From assembly GCA_025963265.1 (NCBI GenBank), contig JAOPUY010000107.1, positions 1 to 7,000 of the forward strand: DNA of 7,000 bases. The letters are read 5' to 3'. The notes under the pieces were generated by a model that saw only the letters and a program-made list of their open reading frames with translations, had not been told where the DNA came from and ran no database searches. Position numbers and translations under genes: made by a program. Shown here piece after piece: positions 1 to 5,470 of this stretch. The stretch comes from Frankiales bacterium. GTDB lineage: Bacteria > Actinomycetota > Actinomycetes > Mycobacteriales > Jatrophihabitantaceae. Positions within the stretch are counted from its first letter, which is position 1. Every line of letters begins with the position of its first letter.

Positions 1-410
1 CTGCTGCTCGACCCGCCGCTTCCGGCTGAGGTGCTGGTCGGCGCCGCGCTGCTGGTCGGTGCGGTGCTACTGGGGCCGGTGCTGCTCGGAGCCGTGCTCG
101 TCGGACCGGTGCTGCTCGGAGGGGCACTGCTCGGCCCGCTACTGGTGGGCGCCGGGCTGCTGGGCTCAGGACTGCTCGGTGCTGGGCTACTAGGCGGCGC
201 ACTACTGGGCGCGGGACTCGAGGGATCAGGGCTGCTCGGCGCTGGGCTGAACGGATTGCCGGACGACGCGACGGCCGAGGACGCGGCCGGGCTGAGGGTC
301 GAGTCGCTGCTGGTGGCGGCCAAGCTGGCCGGCGCCAGGGCGAGTCCGGCGCAGAGCAACAGGCCGGTCGCCGAGACCAGGACTGCGGGTGTGAGTGAAC
401 GAGTGGTCAC
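1..410 (-). CDS. Secreted Ser/Pro/Thr-rich repeat protein, N-terminal part (3' end outside window)
   Basis: Reading the minus strand from a GTG at 410-408 gives 136 codons without a stop to the window edge. Residues 1-31 look like a Sec signal peptide: Arg4, a hydrophobic stretch from about 8 to 26, and a likely cleavage site after Ala31 (S-L-A, then A-T). Cys20 follows Leu, not Gly/Ala, so this is not a standard lipobox. From residue 57 to 121 the protein is thirteen 5-residue units of the form x-P-S-S-x, such as APSSP, EPSSP and GPSST. Such extracellular linkers usually separate a signal peptide or wall anchor from a catalytic or binding domain; that domain would lie beyond the left edge, so no function can be given. 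The start is supported by a purine-rich site 7 bases upstream. The opposite strand is also open here, but its Leu/Gly pentapeptides are the antisense of this repeat. Confidence 0.82.
   Translation of the reverse strand, partial: MTTRSLTPAVLVSATGLLLCAGLALAPASLAATSSDSTLSPAASSAVASSGNPFSPAPSSPDPSSPAPSSAPPSSPAPSSPEPSSPAPTSSGPSSAPPSSTGPTSTAPSSTGPSSTAPTSSAAPTSTSAGSGGSSS
48..242 (-). repeat. Degenerate 15-bp tandem repeat coding for x-P-S-S-x pentapeptides
   Basis: There are thirteen consecutive 15-bp units in the minus-strand secreted protein (residues 57-121), each with Pro-Ser-Ser or Pro-Thr-Ser at its centre. Serine is coded by AGC, AGT and TCG in varying order, so the units have diverged at DNA level while the peptide pattern has been kept. 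This suggests selection on the protein rather than a very recent expansion. Units may be gained or lost between strains. Confidence 0.8.
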
Positions 411-559
411 GACGTGACTCCCTGCTGAGGTGGGTTGATACACCGACCTGACGCTCGAGCCCGGCGCTGATGACGCGGCAAATCGCCCGAATCCCGTCTC
501 GGGGGCCCGCGGGCCGGGCACGCGACTCAACCGATGTCCGGCCCGGTCGATAAGCAGGT
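411..559. other. Divergent intergenic spacer
   Basis: This 149-base spacer separates two divergent genes and should hold both promoters, but I see no convincing -35/-10 pair for either. On the minus strand TATCAA at 440-435 is a weak -10 candidate for the secreted protein, without a good -35. Inverted repeats are present: CCCGA/TCGGG arms at 486-490 and 499-503, and a 12-base perfect palindrome at 504-515 (GGCCCGCGGGCC). In DNA this GC-rich short palindromes are expected by chance, so an operator role is only possible. No small gene or RNA is recognisable. Confidence 0.5.
418..423 (-). promoter_or_regulatory. Ribosome binding site deciding the GTG start at 410
   Basis: On the minus strand AGGGAG lies 7 bases before the GTG at 410. 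This favours that GTG as the start and places the signal peptide exactly at the N-terminus. No ATG lies in frame nearby. Confidence 0.6.
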
Positions 560-2800
560 GTGGATCGCAGACTGTGGCGCGCCTACCTGGCGATCGGCGC
601 TGTCGCCGTCGGCGGGTACCTGCTGCTGCCCACGGGTCTGCCCAGCGATCTCGGCTACCTGGCCATCGGCGCCTCGAGCGGTCTGGCCATTCTGTTCAGC
701 GTCCGAGCCCACCGTCCGGCTCGGGCCCGGGCCTGGCAGCTGATGGCTGGCGGCGAGTTGCTGTGGGTCCTCGGCGACGCCGTCGACACCTGGTACGACG
801 ACGTCCAGCACAGCTATCCAGCCGTGTCGGCCGCCGACGTCCTCTATCTGGCCGCCTACCCCGTGCTGGCGGCTGGTTTGATCCTGCTCATTCGCAACGG
901 CCGGCGAGACTGGCCCGGCCTGCTCGACAGCGCGATCGTGACCGCCGGACTCGGCCTGCTGTCCTGGGTCTTGGTGGCCCGGCCGACGCTGCTGGACTCG
1001 ACTGAGGCCGTCGGGATCCGCTTGGTCGAGGTCGCCTATCCAGCTGGCGACATCCTGCTGCTCGCGCTGCTGATCCGATTGGTCTCGATGCCCGGCGCCC
1101 GCAGCGCCGCGTTCCGGCTGCTCGCCGCCGCTCTGGCGCTGGTGATCCTGGCCGACACCGGCTACGCCTACGCCACGCTGCACGCCGTCGACCCCCATCG
1201 CCTCCTGGACGTGCTGTGGCTGGCCTCGTACCTCGCCTGGGGCGCGGCCGCGTTGCATCCGTCCAGTCGCTCGTTGGCCGGGGTCAACCTCAGCGGCGCC
1301 CGGGCCTTCGGCACTCTTCGCCTGATCGCTTTGACCAGCGCGACCTTGATCGCGCCGGGCACCCTGGGGGTCGAGCTGGCCCGTGGCACCCGGCTGGACG
1401 GCTGGGCGATCGTGGGCAGCTCGATCGCCCTCTTCGGCTTGGTCGTCGCCCGGATGCGACTGGCCTTGGCCGAAATCGCGAAGGCCAATCAGCAAAAGGA
1501 CACGCTGCAGGACGAGCTCGCCTACGAGGCCGCCCACGACTACCTCACGCGGTTGCCCAACCGGTCGCAGGCCGTCCGGCAGATCGAGGCGGCCCTGTTT
1601 CGAGCTCAGCGCGCCGGGTCGATGATTGGATTGCTCTTCATCGACCTCGACCACTTCAAGATCGTCAACGACACCTTCGGCCACCGGGCGGGCGACGAGG
1701 TGCTGCGCGAGGTCGCGACGCGGATGGCGGCCCAGGTCCGCGGCGGCGACATGGTGGCCCGGCTCGGCGGTGATGAGTTCGTGGTGCTGCTCGAGCCAAT
1801 CGACGCCGAGTCCTCGGTCGTCGAGCTTGGCGAGCGAATCATCCGGGCGGTCTCGGCGCCTATCGCCACCGGCGGCCGGCACGTCCTGATCGGCGCCAGC
1901 GTCGGAGTCGCGGTCAGCTTGGACGGCGGCACGAATGCCGATCATCTGCTGGGCGAGGCCGACGCGGCGGCCTACCGGGCCAAATCCAATGGCCGAGGGC
2001 GAGTCGAGGTCTTCGACGGCGCGCTGCGGCGCGAACTCAGCGACCGCGCGGTGCTCGAGACGGCCATCCTCACTGGCCTGCGGGAGGACGAGTTCGAGCT
2101 TCATTACCAGCCGGTGGTCGATCTCGAGCGCGAGCAGGTACTCGGCTTTGAGGCGCTCATTCGGTGGAACCGCCCAGGCTTCGGATTGGTCTATCCGGAC
2201 GAGTTCATTCCGACGGCCGAGCACTCCCAGCTAATCTGCGACCTGGGCCGATGGGTGCTGGCGCAGGCGACCCGCCAACTCAGCCAAGCGGAAAACCGCA
2301 GCCTGACCGTCGCCGTCAACATCTCCGGTCGGCACCTGGCCAGCGCGCACGTCCTCGACGACGTACGGGCAGCGCTAACCCATTCCGGCCTGGATCCGCG
2401 CCGACTCACGCTAGAGCTGACCGAGACCATGATCATCGACGATCCGACCGCGACCGATCACCTCCGAGCGCTTCGCGATCTCGGGGTCTCGATCAGCATC
2501 GACGACTTCGGCACCGGCTACACCTCGATCTCGCAACTTCGGCACCTGCCGGTGGACAGCGTGAAGATCGACCGGAGTTTCATGGCGGCCGGGGCGCCGA
2601 ACGCCGGGGAGCTGGTCAGCCTGATGGTCAACGCCGCCCACGCTTTCGGACTGTTCGTCATCGCCGAGGGCGTCGAGCAGCCGGCCCAGTTGACCCGGCT
2701 GCGGGAGATCGGGTGCGACGGCGCTCAGGGTTACCTGCTCGGCCGGCCCCTGCCCGCCCAGGCGATCCCCGCCTTAGCCGAAACAGCCGCGCTGCGCTGA
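560..2800 (+). CDS. Membrane-bound GGDEF-EAL protein (diguanylate cyclase / c-di-GMP phosphodiesterase)
   Basis: This 746-residue protein is predicted to make and/or degrade the second messenger c-di-GMP at the membrane. Residues 1-300 carry about ten hydrophobic helices (near 7-25, 31-49, 57-75, 91-112, 122-140, 155-175, 183-203, 214-232, 251-272, 281-300). They include ADVLYLAAYP (92-101) and YPAGD (160-164), patterns I associate with an actinobacterial membrane sensor region of unknown ligand. A short linker (301-322) leads to the GGDEF domain: Asp362 in FIDLDHFK, GGDEF at 403-407, and a product-inhibition site R394-G-G-D397 exactly five residues before it. The EAL domain follows: E531-A-L, ELTET 619-623, DDFGTGY 648-654, Lys669 in KIDRSF and Glu703/Glu706 in AEGVE. 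Both catalytic sets look intact, so activity could go either way. The GTG at 560 is the only start after the in-frame TAA at 551-553. It has no well-spaced ribosome site, so initiation may be leaderless or weak. Confidence 0.95.
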   Translation: MDRRLWRAYLAIGAVAVGGYLLLPTGLPSDLGYLAIGASSGLAILFSVRAHRPARARAWQLMAGGELLWVLGDAVDTWYDDVQHSYPAVSAADVLYLAAYPVLAAGLILLIRNGRRDWPGLLDSAIVTAGLGLLSWVLVARPTLLDSTEAVGIRLVEVAYPAGDILLLALLIRLVSMPGARSAAFRLLAAALALVILADTGYAYATLHAVDPHRLLDVLWLASYLAWGAAALHPSSRSLAGVNLSGARAFGTLRLIALTSATLIAPGTLGVELARGTRLDGWAIVGSSIALFGLVVARMRLALAEIAKANQQKDTLQDELAYEAAHDYLTRLPNRSQAVRQIEAALFRAQRAGSMIGLLFIDLDHFKIVNDTFGHRAGDEVLREVATRMAAQVRGGDMVARLGGDEFVVLLEPIDAESSVVELGERIIRAVSAPIATGGRHVLIGASVGVAVSLDGGTNADHLLGEADAAAYRAKSNGRGRVEVFDGALRRELSDRAVLETAILTGLREDEFELHYQPVVDLEREQVLGFEALIRWNRPGFGLVYPDEFIPTAEHSQLICDLGRWVLAQATRQLSQAENRSLTVAVNISGRHLASAHVLDDVRAALTHSGLDPRRLTLELTETMIIDDPTATDHLRALRDLGVSISIDDFGTGYTSISQLRHLPVDSVKIDRSFMAAGAPNAGELVSLMVNAAHAFGLFVIAEGVEQPAQLTRLREIGCDGAQGYLLGRPLPAQAIPALAETAALR

Positions 2801-2821
2801 GCGATTGCGCCCGAACTCAGC
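2796..2821. terminator. Possible bidirectional terminator between convergent genes
   Basis: GCTGAG (2796-2801) and CTCAGC (2816-2821) are perfect 6-bp arms around a 14-base loop. The TGA stop of the c-di-GMP gene lies inside the left arm, and the stop of the minus-strand small gene (TCA on plus) lies inside the right arm. Only 16 bases separate the two genes, so a shared terminator is expected here. The loop is long and no U-tract follows on either strand, so support is moderate. Confidence 0.35.
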
Positions 2822-3008
2822 CGCGGTTGTGCTTGCGGATGACGAACTTGCGGAACGGGACGCCCTCGCCGCCGCACAACTCGCCGTCACGGGTCTGAAA
2901 ATGCAGGAGGTCGGCCAGGTCGGCGGGGGTAAAGGTCTCACCGCAGCGCTCACAGCGCGCCTCGGTCGGCAGAACCGGGGCACGGCGTCCCGGGTGCTCA
3001 GTCATCAT
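2817..3008 (-). CDS. Small Cys/His protein, possible zinc-binding, function unknown
   Basis: This gene codes for 63 residues that I cannot assign to a named family. Cys19 and Cys22 form a C-x2-C-G knuckle (RCERCGETF). His36 (LLHFQ) and Cys45 (LCGGEG) follow, so a C-C-H-C metal site is possible; His60 near the basic C-terminus (FRKFVIRKHNRG) is another candidate ligand. No signal peptide or membrane helix is visible, so it is likely cytosolic. Start: ATG at 3008 or the adjacent ATG at 3005; GGGGGA at 3018-3013 lies 5 or 8 bases upstream respectively, and a TTG at 3011 is also in frame. The opposite strand is open but gives a less structured product. It is transcribed away from the helicase gene, with its promoter probably in the shared 116-base gap. 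Small actinobacterial zinc-ribbon-like proteins often bind nucleic acid or a protein partner; that role here is inference. Confidence 0.75.
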   Translation of the reverse strand: MMTEHPGRRAPVLPTEARCERCGETFTPADLADLLHFQTRDGELCGGEGVPFRKFVIRKHNRG

Positions 3009-3061
3009 CAACGTCCCCCAACAACGAAGTGGCCGCAGCGATTTGCTGGCAGCCGTCGGCA

Positions 3062-3081
3062 GTCTGTTTCAGGGTACAGAC
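3062..3081. repeat. Perfect inverted repeat, candidate operator
   Basis: GTCTGT (3062-3067) and ACAGAC (3076-3081) are exact inverted copies separated by 8 bases. The element lies in the divergent gap between the small Cys/His gene and the helicase gene and overlaps the candidate minus-strand -10 at 3071-3076. A dimeric regulator bound here could control either gene. It does not resemble the actinobacterial LexA box (GAAC-N4-GTTC). A 6-bp arm can arise by chance. Confidence 0.35.
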
Positions 3082-3099
3082 ACATAAAGTCGATGTGAA
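3071..3099 (-). promoter_or_regulatory. Candidate sigma-70-type promoter for the small Cys/His gene
   Basis: On the minus strand TTCACA (3099-3094) matches the -35 consensus TTGACA at five of six positions. After a 17-base spacer comes TACCCT (3076-3071), which fits the actinobacterial -10 pattern TANNNT. Transcription would start near 3064, leaving a leader of about 55 bases. On the plus strand TAAAGT (3085-3090) is a -10-like hexamer that could serve the helicase gene, but it has no recognisable -35. Confidence 0.4.
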
Positions 3100-3124
3100 G
3101 CGATCGTGCACATCCCCGAGGATT

Positions 3125-5413
3125 GTGTCAGCGGTGATCAGTAGTGTCGGCCCGGTGGAGCAATCAGCGGATCAGACCGTCGCCCGTGCGGCGCCCGATG
3201 CTGGCCCTGACCCAGCCGTCCGGGCCGAGGCCGAGCGTCACCTGCGCGCCTTGGCCGGTCCGAACGCTGAGCTCCGCGCCGATCAGTGGGTCGCGATCGA
3301 GGCGTTGACTGTGCAGCGCCGCCGAGCCTTAGTCGTGCAGCGCACCGGCTGGGGCAAGTCCGCGGTCTACTTCGTCGCCACCGCGCTGCTCCGGGCGCAG
3401 GGCGCCGGGCCGACGGTGATCATCTCGCCGCTGCTCGCCCTGATGCGCAACCAGATCGCCGCGGCCGAGCGGGCGGGCATCCGGGCGGCGACCATCAACT
3501 CGACCAATCTCGAGGGTTGGCAAGAGACCTACGCGGCGATCAACCGCGGCGAGATCGACGTGCTGCTGCTGTCGCCGGAACGTTTGAACAACCCCGATTT
3601 CCGGGACAACGTGATGGGTCGACTCGCCGCCAGCTGCGGATTGCTAGTCGTCGATGAGGCCCACTGCATCAGCGACTGGGGCCACGACTTCCGGCCCGAC
3701 TTCCGCCGGCTGCGCACCCTGCTGCCCGAACTGCCGGCGGGAATTCCGGTGCTGGCCACCACCGCCACCGCCAACAGCCGGGTGGTCGAGGACATCGCCG
3801 ACGTGCTCGGCCTGCACGCCGGCGCCCCGAACGGACCGGGCGAGGTGCTGGTGCTGCGCGGCCCGCTAGACCGAGCCTCGTTGCACCTGAGCGTGATCAA
3901 ACTGGCGAGCACCGCCCACCGGTTGGCCTGGCTGGCCGATCACCTGGCCGAGTTCCCAGGCTCCGGCATCATTTACACGCTCACCGTCGCCGCCTCCCAG
4001 GAGGTGGCCGACTACCTCCGCGAGCGGGGGGTGCCCGTCGCCGCGTACTCGGGCAAGACCGAGCAGACCGAGCGATTGGCCGCCGAGGACGATCTCCTCA
4101 ACAACCGAGTCAAAGCCTTGGTGGCCACTTCGGCCCTCGGCATGGGCTTCGACAAGCCGGATCTCGGCTTCGTCATCCACTTCGGCGCGCCCGCCTCCCC
4201 GATCGCCTACTACCAGCAGGTGGGCCGAGCCGGCCGGGGCGTCGACCGCGCTCAGGTGATCCTGCTCCCGGGCTCGGAGGACCAGGCCGTCTGGGACTAC
4301 TTCGCTTCGGTCGGTTTCCCGCGCGAGAGCCAGGTCCGCACGACCCTGCAGGTGCTCGCCGGGCGGGACGGAGCGGTGAGCACGGCCGCTCTGGAGACCG
4401 AGGTCGACCTGTCTCGCACCCGCCTGGAGACGATGCTCAAGGTCCTCGACGTCGACGGAGCCGTGCACCGGGTCCGCGGCGGCTGGACGGCCACCGGCCA
4501 GCCCTGGAGCTATGACGCCGAGCGCTACTCGAAGGTGGCGGCGACGCGCACCGCGGAGCAAGCCGCCATGCGGGCCTACCTGAGCACCGACGGCTGCCGG
4601 ATGCGGTTTCTGCGCGAGCAGTTGGATGACCCCGACGCGGTCGACTGCGGCCGCTGCGACAACTGCGGCGGCGTCTCGATCAGCAGCTCGACCGCCGCCG
4701 CGAGCCTGAACGACGCCGAGCAGAGCCTCGGCCGCCCCGGCGTCGTGCTGGAGCCCCGCAAGCAGTGGCCGACGGCGATGACGAGCCTGGGCGTCCCGGT
4801 CAAGGGGAAGATCAGCGAGTCCGAGCTCGCCCAGCCGGGCCGAGCCATCGCTCGCTTCACCGACCTCAGCTATGGCCGGCAGCTGCGCCAGCTCCTCCTG
4901 GCACCGACGCCCGACGGGCTCAGCGAGGCCGACCGAGCGGCCGAACATGTGCCCTCGGCTCCGCTGGACGCACCGCACCCGGCGCCGACGGAGCTCATCT
5001 CGGCTGAGCTCATCTCGGCAGCGGTCAAGGTGCTGGCCTCCTGGGAGTGGGCTCAACGGCCGGCTGCGGTGGTCTACGTCGGCTCCCGCTCGCGGCCCGC
5101 GCTGATCGCCGAATTCGCCCGTCGGATCTCCGAGCTCGGCCGGCTGCCCGCTTTAGGAGCGTTACACCACCGCCCCGGTTCGCCAGCCGCGCGCTCGAAC
5201 AGCGCCCAGCGGCTGCACGCAGTCTGGTCGGCCTACGAGCTGCCGGCTGACTTGGCGGCGCATCTCGCCGGCGAGTTCCGCGGCCAGCCGGTGCTGCTGA
5301 TCGACGATTACGCCGACACGGGCTGGACCCTCGCGGTGGTCAGCCGGTTGCTGCGCCAGGCCGGCGCTGGTGAGATCTACCCGTTCGTGTTGGCCACCGC
5401 GGGCGCCGGATGA
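3125..5413 (+). CDS. recQ: RecQ-family ATP-dependent DNA helicase with C-terminal phosphoribosyltransferase-like domain
   Basis: This 762-residue cytosolic enzyme (numbering from GTG 3125) should unwind DNA 3'-5' using ATP, in recombination and fork repair. Helicase motifs: Walker A T74-G-W-G-K-S79, motif Ia (ISPLLALMRNQ), DEAH at 177-180 followed by the RecQ aromatic-rich loop SDWGHDFRPDFR (183-194), motif III ATTAT, and motif VI Q364-Q-V-G-R-A-G-R371. Cys491, Cys508, Cys511 and Cys514 reproduce the C-x16-C-x2-C-x2-C zinc spacing of E. coli RecQ. A winged-helix-like segment (about 418-455) precedes the zinc site. No HRDC domain is seen; instead a linker holding a duplicated ELISA pentapeptide (623-632) leads to a ComF-like phosphoribosyltransferase fold (about 649-760) with PRPP-loop VLLIDDYADTGWT at 723-735. 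The start is uncertain: GTGs at 3125, 3134 and 3155 are possible, and the frame is open back to a GTG at 3029. GAGG at 3118-3121 is close to the first. Homologues I recall begin about 35-40 residues before the LRxDQW motif, which would also allow 3155. The exonuclease gene follows after 57 bases. Confidence 0.94.
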   Translation: MSAVISSVGPVEQSADQTVARAAPDAGPDPAVRAEAERHLRALAGPNAELRADQWVAIEALTVQRRRALVVQRTGWGKSAVYFVATALLRAQGAGPTVIISPLLALMRNQIAAAERAGIRAATINSTNLEGWQETYAAINRGEIDVLLLSPERLNNPDFRDNVMGRLAASCGLLVVDEAHCISDWGHDFRPDFRRLRTLLPELPAGIPVLATTATANSRVVEDIADVLGLHAGAPNGPGEVLVLRGPLDRASLHLSVIKLASTAHRLAWLADHLAEFPGSGIIYTLTVAASQEVADYLRERGVPVAAYSGKTEQTERLAAEDDLLNNRVKALVATSALGMGFDKPDLGFVIHFGAPASPIAYYQQVGRAGRGVDRAQVILLPGSEDQAVWDYFASVGFPRESQVRTTLQVLAGRDGAVSTAALETEVDLSRTRLETMLKVLDVDGAVHRVRGGWTATGQPWSYDAERYSKVAATRTAEQAAMRAYLSTDGCRMRFLREQLDDPDAVDCGRCDNCGGVSISSSTAAASLNDAEQSLGRPGVVLEPRKQWPTAMTSLGVPVKGKISESELAQPGRAIARFTDLSYGRQLRQLLLAPTPDGLSEADRAAEHVPSAPLDAPHPAPTELISAELISAAVKVLASWEWAQRPAAVVYVGSRSRPALIAEFARRISELGRLPALGALHHRPGSPAARSNSAQRLHAVWSAYELPADLAAHLAGEFRGQPVLLIDDYADTGWTLAVVSRLLRQAGAGEIYPFVLATAGAG
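4991..5020 (+). repeat. 15-bp tandem duplication in the helicase linker
   Basis: GAGCTCATCTCGGCT at 4991-5005 is followed directly by the same sequence with one change in its last base (5006-5020). It codes for ELISA-ELISA (residues 623-632), between the zinc domain and the phosphoribosyltransferase-like domain. The near-identity points to a recent slippage duplication in a tolerant linker or helix edge. Confidence 0.85.
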
Positions 5414-5470
5414 GCACGCGGCGCGCCGGATCAGGGCCAGGGAGCGCCGGCCGTCCCGCGATGAGGCAGA

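Noticed and set aside
31..417. Plus-strand open frame with repeated L-L-G-A type pentapeptides, resembling a hydrophobic repeat protein
   Set aside because: It is the exact antisense of the minus-strand Ser/Pro repeat, which has a signal peptide and a well-spaced ribosome site. The plus frame lacks both.
504..515. Perfect 12-base palindrome GGCCCGCGGGCC in the divergent spacer
   Set aside because: It is made only of G and C in very GC-rich DNA, where such palindromes are common; no promoter is near enough to argue for an operator.
549..554. GATAAG just before the GTG at 560 as a -10 for leaderless transcription of the c-di-GMP gene
   Set aside because: The position would suit a leaderless start, but the hexamer lacks the conserved final T and no -35 is visible.
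527..2224. Long (565-codon) minus-strand open frame
   Set aside because: It lies opposite the GGDEF-EAL gene, whose protein has all family motifs. The antisense product is a Gln/Asp/Arg/Gly-rich sequence without domains, typical of GC-rich shadow frames.
2805..3098. 97-codon plus-strand frame across the gap before the helicase
   Set aside because: It is antisense to the small Cys/His gene, whose cysteine pattern, start site and promoter candidate are better supported.
3029..3124. Earlier GTG start (3029) for the helicase
   Set aside because: It would add 32 residues unlike the family N-terminus, has no ribosome site and would run through the small gene's promoter candidate and the inverted repeat.
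3012..3124. Search for a LexA-type SOS box upstream of the helicase
   Set aside because: No GAAC-N4-GTTC-like dyad is present in the gap.
3866..5056. Long (396-codon) minus-strand open frame
   Set aside because: It is antisense to the RecQ-type helicase and has low-complexity composition with no recognisable motif.
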